Part shown: one piece after another, positions 31,700 to 43,300 of the stretch
How positions within the stretch are numbered: position 1 is the first letter of the stretch
Layout: every line of letters begins with the position of its first letter
NCBI GenBank assembly: GCA_964036045.1
Contig: OZ038392.1
Coordinates: 41,392,806-41,456,805, forward strand
DNA length: 64,000 nt
Direction of reading: 5' to 3'
From: Eutreptiella sp. 'Long Island Sound 2002'
Taxonomy: Eukaryota; Euglenozoa; Euglenophyceae; Eutreptiales; Eutreptiaceae
Made by a program: the position numbers and the translations under genes
Notes under the pieces: model-generated
What the model was told of the DNA's origin: nothing
Seen by the model: only the letters and a program-made list of their open reading frames with translations
The model's database searches: none

Positions 31700-32533
31700 C
31701 TTAGGCGGCCAGAGCAGGTACACTTTGAACAGAAAAATGTGGTGGCCAAATTCTACCGAATACCCACTTCTTTTGTCAACGATTTTTCGAAGCAGGAATG
31801 GGTCTCAAAAACGTCAGTTTTTGAAAACATCTGTGCAATAGGGGTGCCTTTTCACACTTCCTCATCAGGGATCGGGAGGCCTCGCAATCCAAAAATCATT
31901 TTCGTGGCAACATGGAGCTATTTACCCACATTTTGGATTGCGAGGCCTCGCAATACACTCAATTGGAATGTGTAAAAGGACCGCGTTTCATGAATATGTG
32001 GTTGCTGTGCAGTGCCTACACAGTGCAGGTATCAATGTGAATAGGTGTACTTCTGAATATCTATTCGAAAAAGGGGGGTAAAATAGCCAAATTACCCATT
32101 TTTAAATGCGAGGCCTCGCATTCCAATCCACAATGTGCGTTCTTCGAGGGGTTTACCTACATTTTCAATTCGGATTGCAAGGCCTCGCAATCCAAATTGA
32201 AAATGGCATCATTTACCTACATTCTTCAGTCAGTGAGCATGAAAGGGGTTAAAGAAATATCATGACAAAACGTTCTGAGGTGCAAAACCAAAAAAGTAGG
32301 GTATGTAACTCAAAATACCGCAGATCTTGGGCCTCTACCAGAAAAATTTAGGTAATTTCCTAAATCCAGCATATGCTTTTTTGGGCCAAAAACATGCATT
32401 CTTTTGGGTAATCTGACCAAAAAGCTGACTGCTTAAATTTTCCCTCGACAAAACGTAGGTAAATGAGGCAAATTACCTAGTCAAAATCTGCAGACACCCC
32501 GGTACAAAAGTGTACCCGTTTCGGCCGCCTAAG
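31700..32533. mobile_element. 834-bp non-autonomous TIR element with 5-bp TSD ACCCA
   Basis: The ends are inverted repeats of about 27 bp. The outer 11 bases, CTTAGGCGGCC, match perfectly, then come six positions with four mismatches, then GGTACACTTT matches again. ACCCA flanks it at 31695-31699 and 32534-32538. The sister units at about 22945-22960 and 54715-54730 read straight through this site with a single ACCCA, so they are empty sites. Inside are four copies of a GAGGCCTCGC palindrome and many short GGTAAAT or ATTTACC motifs. No transposase or long open frame is present. A 5-bp TSD fits few cut-and-paste superfamilies (Transib is one), but the end sequence does not let me assign one. 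Confidence 0.85.
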
Positions 32534-32770
32534 ACCCATGCAATTCAGGAAAGTCAGGACACATTGGCAACACACAGACCATCAACCAACCCTCTCACTG
32601 AATCAGCAACAATTCGAACTTTGATTGATAAATGCTTGAGGTGTGAGGCACGGACTGCCACATAACTTTGGATCGAAACGTGCAACATTATTGGCACACA
32701 CGCTGCCGGAGCAGTCAGCGCAACAGGGCGTATCTCATGGAGTTGCACGTGCGGACAAGTTTCCCCCTAC

Positions 32771-35572
32771 TGAAGCGGTACCCAGAACCTATGGCCCATG
32801 GCCCGGAGGCCTGTGAGCCGTCACACCCGTGCGGAAGCCGTTGACACCGGCTATCCCTGTTCTCTAACCCGTGAAATCTGGAATCCGATTTCTAACCAAT
32901 AAATCGATGTAGAATTACGGTGATTTTATTGTCTTGATCGATTTTCGGTCAGAAATCGGTGAAATACCCGATTTCTACCGCGATTTCTAATTGCCGTGAA
33001 ATCGCCGCCTGATGTCGCCTGTTCGCGCGCCTTCGTCGCTTCTCCGTGGCGAGTTTTGTTCCGGACCTTTCTCGAGTACCTTTGAGGTTCTAAGAGAACT
33101 TAAGGGCGGAATCTAGAGGGTATTTAATGTACTTTCATCTGGTGTGTTCACCAGAATTTTTCGCCGTTGCATTTTCGAGAAAATCAGCGCGCAAGGCTTT
33201 CCGTCGATCGTGCGAACTTATGCTTCTCAAGGACCATGAGTTCGGACAGAACCCGACATCCCCCCGCTATGTCTTTCGTCCATGCCCCTTTCACGTGGGC
33301 ATATCCCTTTGTATAGGGAAGCGGGCAATAGCGGTGTTTTAGGCAGCCTATGGGTCTCGCAAACCCAAGTCGTTTGCGTGCGCAAACGCTAACTTTGTGG
33401 CCTTGTGAGCATGAACGTTAATGACCGGACACAATGCTCACAAGACCAAAAGCTCGAGGGCATTTTCGTTTTTCGAGCCAACTCAACGATGGCTACACGC
33501 AATTCAATGTGTACCAAAACTCTATTTCAAAAGAGGGCAAGTTTTGGTCGAAAATTAGGCCAAAATGGCCAAACCCCCAAGGGTCGTACTCGAAGCCTAT
33601 GAGGAGTTGAGCCTCAAACCAAGGCGATATGTAAAGTAGAGACCACGAAGGACATCGTGGATGGCTTGGTTGATTTTTAGAACCTTGTCTTCTTTTTTAT
33701 ATTATTTCGCCTTTTGAGCACGCGTGCCACATTGCCTCTTTGCACACGCGCTCATATGCAAGCACTAATGACACGAGTGGGCGGAGACAATCTAACCATA
33801 GTGTGCATAGTTGAGAGCACCTACTATGGGCCTACTCCAAAAGTGTTTACTCATATTTTTGCTCCTCAAGGTCCCAAAGATATGTTCATGCCAATATCGC
33901 CGATATATGCACTTTTTCCCATAAATAGTGTGCATCAAGGAATGAGGTGTTAAAAATGCTTTCATTGTGCTTTGAACCTCAACCCTTGTTGCAAAAGGGA
34001 AGCAAAGCTTCGGTTTGCATCCATGCAAGAGCCCGAGGCTCCTTTCTTTCGTGATACGGAGATACGATATTTGGAGGGACCACTTTTGGGTGAATTTTGG
34101 CCGTTTTGCCCAAAATGGCCACAAAATCCTTCTCCCCCTGATTTCACCCCCGAGGTTGCGTGCGCCACTTGACCAAGGGTAAGGGCAATTCGGAGAGGGC
34201 ACATAAACCCGCATCGAATGGGATGTTTCCCCATGTGGCCTCTCCTCTCGATGGGAGAGTTGTGAGTCACCCAATTTGGGGTATGTTGCCATTCTGCCCC
34301 ATTTGCGTATCACTTTCCCTCCAATGGGGAAAATAGCTAGAGGCGACCATGAGGGTTGGCAAGTGGCATAAATTGGGACCTGAGTGCCATGTGTCCATAG
34401 CATCTTTGGTTAAAAGGATCCTCGACGTGGCCATGGAGATATGGAATCATGAGTGCGGGCCATTTTGGCCAAACTTCGCTGTTTTTGCCATTGTGTGCCA
34501 TATTGGAATTACCATATCTCCATGGGGCACGGGATCTAGCCAGGAGATAATGGCGAATATTGTAGCATATGACCAAGGGCTGAACGCCATTGAGTTTCGT
34601 ATTTGCTCCTCTGGCTCATCCTGAGTTATTCAACTTTTGGTGCGATCCACGATCCCCCCCTTTGCACCGCATGTTGCTTTCTGCCCCGTCCGTGTGGTCA
34701 TCCCCTCGGTGAACAGTAAGCAGCCAGCGTGACAGCAAGCGATAACCCAGGGCATGGGACCCAAGGGGATATCAAGGGTTGTGAATCAAGGCTTGGCGCG
34801 TCAATATCGCCAAGATATCCTACCCTGGACGGTCGCCCGAGACGGCCGATTTTGCCATTTTGGCAATCATGACCCCAGTTGACGAACCCGTGGTGCCCTG
34901 ATGCCGGGACCTCAGAGGGAACCAGGTTGGGTGGAGGCTCCAGGGAGCTCGTATACGAAGGGCATAGGGTCAGTTGCCTCGTCCCTACCTCTGGCGGGTC
35001 CGGACGAGGGGTCAATTTCGGAGTTTTTCAAGCTAATGTCAGTTTGGGCTGAAACAGCCCATTTTCAGCTACCAACTCCTGAGGGATAATGGCGGGGCCA
35101 TATCTCTGGCTCAGAGTGGAGTTGGGACCTGCCGTGAGGGGAACATAGGGAGCCACTGTCGGTTGGCCCTGGCCCTCTTGGTTCCCAGCAACTCGCCTGT
35201 GGCTGGGCGGGACACCCCCCCTATTGGCAGGGTTTCGGGGTCCGGACTGAGCAGGTCATGGGTTGTGTTTGAGCCCCCGCCCCCACCAGCCACTGAGAGG
35301 GTCGGACCTGGGATTGGGATACGAGTTGGGATAGAGTGTCTATTGTCCTGTGATGCCCTTACCCCAGTCCAGTCTTAACCCCATGTGTACATATCCTGAT
35401 GTGTTGCTGTACATACTTTCGTTCCCTTGTTGCAGAGTGGCAAGGATCCTGAAACGCTTTGTCACATGACACGAGCGTATTGATGCCCTTGTGAGCGTAG
35501 TGCTTTGCCTGCCTGCTCACCTGTGCGTGTCACCGCAGCGTCCCGTGGCCGGCCCCCCACGGGAACGCGTCA
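32771..35572 (+). repeat. 5' LTR of Ty3 element 2, 2802 bp
   Basis: TG...CA block repeated at 45978-48456. This copy holds about 323 bases (roughly 33428-33751) absent from the 3' LTR. Hairpins include CGTTTGCG/CGCAAACG at 33371-33388 and CTTGTGAGCAT/ATGCTCACAAG at 33402-33444. The first 250 bases contain clustered CGATTTCT motifs in both orientations. No coding frame with a domain is present. The transcription start should lie in this LTR, but I cannot place it. Confidence 0.92.
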
Positions 35573-35959
35573 AAAGCGTTTCACCGCCGCGGGGTTACCC
35601 ATCCCTCGCGTGCCACTCCGGGCCACCAACCCCGAGCAGCGCGGCGCAGCTGCTCGCAGCTCGCAGCTCGCAGCGCAGCGCAGCAGCTCGCAGCGCAGCG
35701 CAGCGGCTCGCAGCGCCACCCAGCGACAGCGCCGAGTTCGTCACGGAGCCCGCAGCGCCGTCCAGAGCATCGCCCTGACCGCGCCGCGACCGTGAAGGAG
35801 TTGCACAGACCAGGACTCCTGCATCAGCGAGTCCCATCGGCCGACCAGCAAGGCCGCGTCAACCACCTCCACAACCACCGGCTGACCAGCACCAGCCGCA
35901 CTCCCAATCCAGTGCTGCAGCACCCGCCTCAACAAACACCACCAGGACCAGTTCGTTGA

Positions 35960-37477
35960 GTGGAACGAGTGCACACCAAGGACCTCAAGACCAAGTACGC
36001 CCCCGCTGCCATGGTAAACTGGCAAGAAGCGGGTAGGACGTGGCCGCGGCCCCACTCCCATGCGGCACACCTGCTGCGTGGGTTGGTTTGGGACCAGCAC
36101 TACCGCCACAGCCACCCCCAGTGCGGAGGCGGCATGCCCGGGAGCTTCGAGCTCCGCACGGACATGGCCCCGGACCGCCTGCAGGCCGTGGAGGACTGAC
36201 TGCGATCGGAAGGGTTTGCCTTCCGCTTCCAGCAGAGGCGCTGGAGGACCTGGATCCGGCCGGACAGGCCCGGCGAGGGGCTGCGCCCCGACGGGATTGA
36301 GGAGGACGAGGACTCCAACGCGTACCCGTCGGGCGCCTCGATCAACGTCTCCATGTGGGACATGATCGAGAAGATCTTCCCGGAACCGGGGAGCGAGCGC
36401 AGGCTGCAGGGCAGCAGCAGCGCGTCTCCGGGGAAGGAGAGGCCAAACTCCGCCGCGAGACTCCCCCGGGAGGATCACGAGTGGAGACCCTTCGAAAGCT
36501 TTTCGAAGGGGACGCCTCCTCCAAGATGACGCTGGACGAGGCGGACACGGGCAGCAGTGGGAGCAGTGGCCCCACCGCCCACCGACGGAGGAATGGTAAG
36601 GGGAAGACCCCCGAGAGGCCACGGAGGCCAGCGGGCGGACACCCCCACGACAGTGACCCCTTCTTCACCGCCAGCGACGGGGATGAACGAGGCCGCCTAC
36701 ATCGCCAAGTGGTGGATTGGACGGGCGGAGGAGGCTAAGACGTCCCCATGGAACCGGAAGGTGAGGATGAGGATCTCCCTCCTCCCCACCGGAGCTCGGA
36801 GTCTTCCGAGACCGAGACGCCCAGGTGGGGCGACATGGACGAGGATGACGACATGGACTTCGGCATCACGAAGAAGCGCCCATCCTCGGACCCACCGAGG
36901 CGACCCGGCGGAGACCCACCGGGACCCCCTAGCGGAGGACCATCAGGACCCCCTGGAGGACGCCCACCAAGTGGACCCCCTGGAGGCGGACCACCGGGCG
37001 GGGGAGGACCCCCTGGACCGGGCGGACCCGGCGGAGGCCCTCCTGGAGGACCCCCTGGAGACCCCGACGACCCACCAGGGAACGGCGACCCGGATACCAC
37101 CTGGCGGTGGATTGTCTACATCCGCAGGAGGGTCCAGTTCCTCGAGCGCGAGGTAGACACTGGCAAGGGCGAGATGACTCGCATCGCCGGGGTCGCCGCG
37201 CGCGCAGAGAGAGCTGGACATCGCCAGGGCCGAGACCAGGTCGCTGAACACGGTTATCAGCGGCCTGCAGCAGAGGCTGGACACGCTGGAAGCCTGTGGG
37301 AGCGTCGGCAGCGACCACCCACCCCTGGAGTCTGGCTCGTCGGACGACGGCTGGGGACCCGGACCAGGTCCAGGCAGACCCCACGCCCCCGGCGGAGCCC
37401 CCAGGAGTCGCCCCAGCGCCAGTGCCCCCTCTCCCACCGCCCCCTCTCACCACAGCGCGGGCCGCCGCAACGAGCGC
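35960..37477 (+). pseudogene. N-terminal gag region of element 2, frame-disrupted
   Basis: Coding-like sequence changes frame several times between the 5' LTR and the main gag frame. From 35960 a frame opens with MERVHTKDLK, meets a TGA at 36197-36199, and continues in the same frame with coding character (FRFQQRRWRTW, NVSMWDMIEKIF) to about 36526. A Gly/Pro-rich acidic stretch follows in another frame from 36748 (MEPEGEDEDLPPP, then repeated GGPP). It leads into a coiled-coil segment (VQFLEREVD) that needs a +1 shift near 37200 to continue as QRELDIARAE into the gag frame. The cause may be indels, read errors or splicing. Confidence 0.5.
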
Positions 37478-39421
37478 GTGCCGCCCGGCAGTGGCAGTGA
37501 GGATTGGCGTGATGAGTGGCTCAGCGCGGAGTACCGCAACCGCCGTGCTCCACCGCGGACACCGGTACGCCCCCGGCGCCCCGCACCAGCCCTGGAGCCA
37601 ATCCCAATGGCTGGTGGACGTTATGGTGGACTCAGGGATGAGGTCACCAGAGGAGACGTGGAGTGGGATGTCGGCGAAGGTGAGGACCTGGACCTGGACC
37701 TGGAGGAGTTCGACATCAGCCCGCCGCGTGGTGTACGACAGGAGGCCGCTGAACGCAGCCACCGGCGCCGTGATGAGGAGGCATACATGCAAGGAGTACG
37801 GCGTGAACATTTGGGTTCAGCGTACATGGAGGAACCGCGGCGTAGCCACAGGGATTCCATGGAGGAGATGGACGTGGCGGCCGTGGGAGTCCGTGGGCGA
37901 GGCCGATGGGAACCTCGGTCGACCTCGCGGCCGGCGTTCATGGTCTCTAAGGCCGCGGATGCCGCCGTGTGGGAAGACTTGAAGGACATCAAGCCCCCCA
38001 TGTACGACGGCAACCCCCTCAACCTCGACCGCTTCTTGGAGAAGCTGGACGATTGGGGGGTAACCGTTACTGAGGACATGCATCCCGCTGATGCGGAGAA
38101 GTATGTCTTCAGACGGTTCAGGTACCGCCTGCCGGAAGTGCTCAGAGAGCTATACTTCGTGGCGACCAAGGAGGGGAGAATCAAGACCCTCAAGGAAGCC
38201 AAGAAGTGGCTCAACGAGCAGGAGCGGGTGGACGCTCCGCATGTGGCTGCCAAGCGGTGGAAGTCCATCAAGCTTCAGCATGATGGACGGGAGATTCGCC
38301 TACGGGACTGGCGAGACTTCCGAGGGCATTACACCCTCCTCCGCCGCAACGTGGAGGATTGGAACGAGGGTGACGAGCAGGCTCGCCTGCTCTCCATGCT
38401 GCCGGAAGCATGGATCAAGAGGGTCACCAAGGAGGAATCCAAGCGGGCCAAGTCCAACCACACGGTCAAGATGATGCTCCCCAAAGAGTATCATACGAAC
38501 GTGGAGGCTTGGACGAGGGAGAACGTGGCCCGGGATGTCAAACGGCACTCCCTGCGGAACACTCTCCTCATCACCGTCTCGGGCGATCGCGAGAAGACCG
38601 TGATGTGGCGCCTTGACGAGTGTGAGTTGAGCGGCCAGACCATCCGTCTGCAGGCGATCCCGGCGCCGATGAGCTGCGACGAGATCCTGGAGTGGGTTGG
38701 AGAGGAGGTGCTCAAGGAGTACCGGAACCTCCACCACACCCGCGGGTTGAGGCCCGGCGACCGCGACGTCAACTACGTTGGCGAGGGACCTGGCGGGGAA
38801 GCTGCCATGGACCCAGGGGGAGCCGACGGCGATGAGACTCTCGTCGACGATGACGACGACGATGAGCGCGCCGAGGTGGCCGTTTGCGCCTTCGTGGCCA
38901 ACAACCTGAGCGCGGGGAACAACCGGGGAAGCTGGAAGCCCCTGCAGCCGGGTTGGAAGAAGAAGGAGAAGAGGGACCCTCGCCGCGTTGGCGACCCTCC
39001 GCTGTCCTTTGGGGAGTTCATACGAGCTCACCCGCAGGGCTGTTTCGTGTGTTATGGGAGGAAGAAGGGCTTCAACCATGACCACCGAACATGCCCCACC
39101 CACAAGGCCGACACGGAGGCTTACAAGAAGGCGCACGGGTCGAAGAAGCGTGCGCCCGCGGGTATCCGGGAAGCCAAAGTGGAGGTCGACAAGGACGAGC
39201 TGGCCAAGCTGATGTCGTCGGTGGGGACCGAGTTGGCCAAGGAGATCCAGGAGATCAAGCGGAACTGGGTCCCCAGGTCGGACAACAAGAACAAGGAGAA
39301 CAACCAGAATGACCAGAACAAGGACAAGGACAAGAAGGGTAAGAAAGGGGGAAGGAAGAAGGGCGTCAACGAGGTTGATGCGGAGGAGAACACCCCTACT
39401 TCCACAACCGACGCCCCCTAG
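37478..39421 (+). CDS. gag: Ty3/Gypsy gag of element 2
   Basis: A 647-codon frame encoding the particle protein. The frame is already open upstream (to about 37202), so the true start lies further 5'. A capsid-type helical region covers the middle (DRFLEKLDDWGV, KYVFRRFRYRLPEVL, KRWKSIKLQHDG). Near the C-terminus is a variant zinc knuckle, CFVC-X8-HX4C (39047-39100), with eight instead of four residues before the His. A basic Lys-rich tail follows (KDKDKKGKKGGRKK). It ends in TAG at 39419-39421, and the same frame stays open into the protease. Confidence 0.85.
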   Translation: MPPGSGSEDWRDEWLSAEYRNRRAPPRTPVRPRRPAPALEPIPMAGGRYGGLRDEVTRGDVEWDVGEGEDLDLDLEEFDISPPRGVRQEAAERSHRRRDEEAYMQGVRREHLGSAYMEEPRRSHRDSMEEMDVAAVGVRGRGRWEPRSTSRPAFMVSKAADAAVWEDLKDIKPPMYDGNPLNLDRFLEKLDDWGVTVTEDMHPADAEKYVFRRFRYRLPEVLRELYFVATKEGRIKTLKEAKKWLNEQERVDAPHVAAKRWKSIKLQHDGREIRLRDWRDFRGHYTLLRRNVEDWNEGDEQARLLSMLPEAWIKRVTKEESKRAKSNHTVKMMLPKEYHTNVEAWTRENVARDVKRHSLRNTLLITVSGDREKTVMWRLDECELSGQTIRLQAIPAPMSCDEILEWVGEEVLKEYRNLHHTRGLRPGDRDVNYVGEGPGGEAAMDPGGADGDETLVDDDDDDERAEVAVCAFVANNLSAGNNRGSWKPLQPGWKKKEKRDPRRVGDPPLSFGEFIRAHPQGCFVCYGRKKGFNHDHRTCPTHKADTEAYKKAHGSKKRAPAGIREAKVEVDKDELAKLMSSVGTELAKEIQEIKRNWVPRSDNKNKENNQNDQNKDKDKKGKKGGRKKGVNEVDAEENTPTSTTDAP

Positions 39422-40336
39422 CGGAGCCCCTGCAGCCAAGGGCCCCAGCTAGGGCGGTCGCAGGATGGTGACGTGGGAAGCGCCGAACCATCCCAGTCGG
39501 GAGTCGATAAGCACAAAGGGACTGCCGCGGGCGGAAGGCCCGGTCCGGCACCCAGTCGCGGAGGCGGGGTGAGGGCAAGTGAAGGCACGAACCCTTGCAC
39601 CCGTCCGTCCTTCGCGACCAAGAATGTGTTTGATGTACTTCAAGATCTATCCGAGAGTATCGGAGGATCACCCGGACCGCAGCTGGATGCTGCAGATGGG
39701 CAGTTTGAGCCCATTGTCCACGACCTGCACCAGTCGCTTGTTGAGCTTCTGGAACGGCCGGAGATCCTGAGCTTGCACGCCGTGCGCCGCGTGGGGCGTG
39801 AGCGGCAGTTGCACCTCAAGGTCCGTGCCTTATGCGGGGAAGTGGAAAAGGTCTTCGACGTGTTGGTCGACACGGGAGCTCAGGTCAGCTTGGTCAAGGC
39901 TGGCCTACTTCCGCCAGAGTGTCTGACCGACAGTCGGAAACCTGTCAGGCTGAAGGTGGCGAACGGCCAGTACATGGTGGGAGGCGCGAAGGAAGCGGCC
40001 ATTGGGCTGCAGTTCGTGAACCATCATGAGCTGAGCAGCCCAGACCTCGGCAAGGAAATCCTCCTGCACGGTCGCTTCTACGAGGCCGAGATGGACTGGG
40101 ACATGATCGTTGGGTACGACCTCATGATGGAGACGGACTCCGGCGTCCTCCCGGCCCAGGCCTCCATGACCCTGTACCAGGACGACCAGCTCTCGTGGCT
40201 TTCGTCACCTGAGCACCATGTGGAATGCCAATGGATCCACCCGGAACGCAATCAGCTCGAATTGGCCGCGCTGGACACTGAGCCAACTGGTCCTGCAAAC
40301 CAGGAGTACGGCGTAATGCCGGAAGTGGCGAGCTGA
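39422..40336 (+). CDS. Aspartic protease domain of element 2
   Basis: The frame continues from gag after the TAG without any other stop. The catalytic motif LVDTGAQVSLVKAG lies near 39861-39905, and a second protease-like stretch, WDMIVGYDLMM, near 40100-40130 corresponds to the conserved Ile-Val-Gly region. The protein matures Gag and Pol. It lacks an ATG at its 5' side, so it is probably made as a Gag extension. It ends in TGA at 40334-40336, after which the frame is open again into the RT region. Confidence 0.85.
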   Translation, partial: RSPCSQGPQLGRSQDGDVGSAEPSQSGVDKHKGTAAGGRPGPAPSRGGGVRASEGTNPCTRPSFATKNVFDVLQDLSESIGGSPGPQLDAADGQFEPIVHDLHQSLVELLERPEILSLHAVRRVGRERQLHLKVRALCGEVEKVFDVLVDTGAQVSLVKAGLLPPECLTDSRKPVRLKVANGQYMVGGAKEAAIGLQFVNHHELSSPDLGKEILLHGRFYEAEMDWDMIVGYDLMMETDSGVLPAQASMTLYQDDQLSWLSSPEHHVECQWIHPERNQLELAALDTEPTGPANQEYGVMPEVAS

Positions 40337-43300
40337 GTTGTCGCGGACCTGGGAGCCTCGGATCTGGCCCTGGATGTGTTCTCCTCAGGAACCTCCGCCC
40401 ATCTTCGGGTTTGTGAGAAATACTGGAGCGCCCAGGACTCCGCGTGGAAGAAGCACTGGGGTCCGCATCAGGGATTGATGTGGATTCATTGCCCCCGTTG
40501 GGACATTCCAAGGGCGATAGCGAAGATTCGCAAGGACCGCTCCAAGGCACTGCTGGTTGTTCCTATGGGATGCACCGAGGAGGAAAGTACCCGACATTGG
40601 GTAGCCTCATTGACCAACATGACCTTGAACAAGGTCGTCCTACCGGCTGGAGAGAGTGTCTATCAGGACGCTAAGGGACAGCCCATGCCACCCCAGAGAT
40701 GGCCAACGGAATTCCACTATGTGGATGGGGGCCTTGATCAGGCCGACGCCACGGACTTCGTGTGTGTCAACCGCATCATAGCAGAGCCCTGGCGGCAGTG
40801 CTTTGCGGTTCCCCCTGTTGACATCGAAGAATCGGAAGACCCCCTCACTGAAGAGGAGCTGGATCTGGTTCAGGGGTATATGGATCAGCCCTTCCACGAC
40901 TGGGGAAACCAGCGTGAGGGCAAGGGCCAGGACAAAGCCTGGTGGGAAGTGGACTCCATCGTCTCCGGTTCCTATGACGGGAATACCTTCGTAAAGAGGG
41001 TGCTGGATCACATGTCCAGCCAGGACGAGCCGCCTGGCGGTAACCCCCCCACCTACGGCGATCTATTCCGAGGCAAAACCAGAGATGGCCCTTTGGGCCA
41101 CCTGGGAAGACCGCCTGAGCCGAAACCGAGCGGGGTCGCTACCCCTCAAGTAAGCTCCGTGGTTCAAGTGCCCGGAAAAGCCAAGGCGGAGTCCGATGAT
41201 TGCCCCAAGATCCAGGCGTTGAGGGCCAGGCTGAAGCAGAAGTATGGTGACACCTTCTTCAGCGGAAAGCCTGTGTTTCCCCCACCGGTGCGTGGACCGT
41301 ATGGCGAGGCCAAGATACGACTGAAGCAGGACCCCCGTGTGTATTGTCACCGGAAGTTTGCCCTGAGGGGCGAGAGGAAGGAGGCCATGGAGAAGATCCT
41401 CCGTGACTTCATCCAGAGAGGCTGGCTCGAGCCGTGCCACTCCGAATGGGCCTCTCCGTGCTTCGTCGTCCCCAAGAAGGGTGCCGGTGAGTGGCAGCTC
41501 GTGGTCGACTACCGCGGCCTGAACGCCCAAACGCAGCACGACAGCTATACGCTGCCCCTCATTGAGGACATGCTGCAAAAGCAACACCGGCGGAGGATCT
41601 TCACGGTGATTGACCTGAAACATGGTTATCATCAGATGCCTCTCGCCGAAGAGTCCCGTGCCTGCACAGCCATGAGCACCCCACTTGGAGCTCTCCAGTG
41701 GAAGGTGATGCCCATGGGCGTTACCAACGGCAATGCGGCTTTTCAGCGGATGCTGGAGAACCTGCTTGAGCCGGTGCGTGACTGTGCGGACCCCTTCGTG
41801 GACGACGTGATCATCACGTCCGGGGACCCCAGTATGAGCTACGAGGAGCTCCTGGAGGCACATGAGAGGGACGTCACTCGAGTGCTGGACCTTCTGGTTC
41901 GGCACAAACTCACGGGCAGCAGTGACAAGGCCACCTTTGCGGTAAGCCAGGTGGTCTTTGCTGGCCACGTAGTTGGGAACGGGCAGCGAAAGCCCATACC
42001 TGGCAAGGTGGCTGCGATTGAGCACTGGGAAAAGCCCAAGACGGTCTCTGAGCTACGGGCGTATCTGGGGTTCTGCAACTACTACTCGGGGTATATCAAA
42101 ATGTATGCCGAGTATGCAGCCCCCATGACGACCATGCTCAAGGGCAGCCGAGAAGAGACCAAAAAGGGGTCCAAGAAGGCTCTGGTCTGGGATGCTGATT
42201 CCGACCGTGCCTTTGAGGGGATGAAGCAGGCGCTGCTATCCGCAGTGGGTCTGCACCTAGTGGATCCCGACCGAGGGTTCGTCCTGCGCACCGACGCTTC
42301 CGACTACGCCGTAGGCGCTGTGTTGGAGCAAGTGCTTGACGATGGGAGGCACGTGCCCGTGGCCTTCTGGAGCCGAGTCCTGGCGGAAGGCCAGAGACGG
42401 ATGTGGACGCCCCGTGAAAAGGAGGCGTATGCCATCGTCATGGCTCTCAGGAAATGGGCTGGGTACATAGCCCTCCATCCCGTCACCGTCTGCACCGACC
42501 ATCAGAGTCTGCAGTCGTGGCACAAGGAGCACGTGGACACCCCCTCAGGTCCCGCCTCCCGACGGGCAAGATGGCATGAGACCTTGGCCAAGTTCGACCT
42601 CACGGTTGTGTATATTCCTGGAAAGGATAACACCGTGGCGGACTGTCTCAGCAGGTTGGCCTATCCCGCCAGCAAGGGCATGACGGATATCTCTGCCCAT
42701 GGCGATGAGGCTGAGACCGCTGAAGCCAAGAAGATCATTGAAATGGAGCGCCTGATGGAGGAGGAGGGTGTTAAATGCTTCATCGTCATGGCCGCGGATG
42801 CCCCCCTCGGAACGAGGATGGGCAGAGCGGTCAGAGTACTCGCCCCGGACGCGGGAGCTGAGTCCGACAAGCACCTCTTCCCTGAGTCTTGCCTCCAGGA
42901 CGACTGGACCGACGATTACGCCAAGTCTGAGGCCTTTGCGGCCGAGTATAGGGCTGTGACCGACCCTGACGACGGGCAGAAGTGGCCAAAGGGGCTGACT
43001 GAGGAAGATGGCAAGCTCTACCGGAATGGTAAGCTGCTAGTACCGGAGTCCCGGGTGCTCCAGCTTTGTGAAGCTTGGCACCACCACATGCTGCACCCAG
43101 GGGTCAAGAAACAAGCCCTTGACATGCAGCGCCGGTTCGAGATCGACCACATCGTTCTCTACACCGCCATCAAGGAGGTCAGGAAGGGTTGCTCGGTCTG
43201 TCAGGCCTGCAATCCCGATAACCGGAACGTCAAGGGGGAAGCCCAATGGACCCCGGTTCCTGACCAGCCCATGGAGAGCGTGGCCATGGACGTCTTCTCC

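Larger units (their letters stand above)
30271..32766 (-). mobile_element. LINE unit U2, 3' part left of the Ty3 element 2 insertion
   Basis: The segment matches the 3' regions of U1 and U3, including the TAG array at 31235-31336. It is interrupted by the TIR element 31700-32533. At 32771 the Ty3 LTR begins, and the LINE continues at 48461. No coding sequence is present in this part. Confidence 0.85.

Noticed and set aside
38300-39439. 379-codon minus-strand frame
   Set aside because: It is antisense to gag of element 2, which has clear capsid and zinc-knuckle features on the plus strand.
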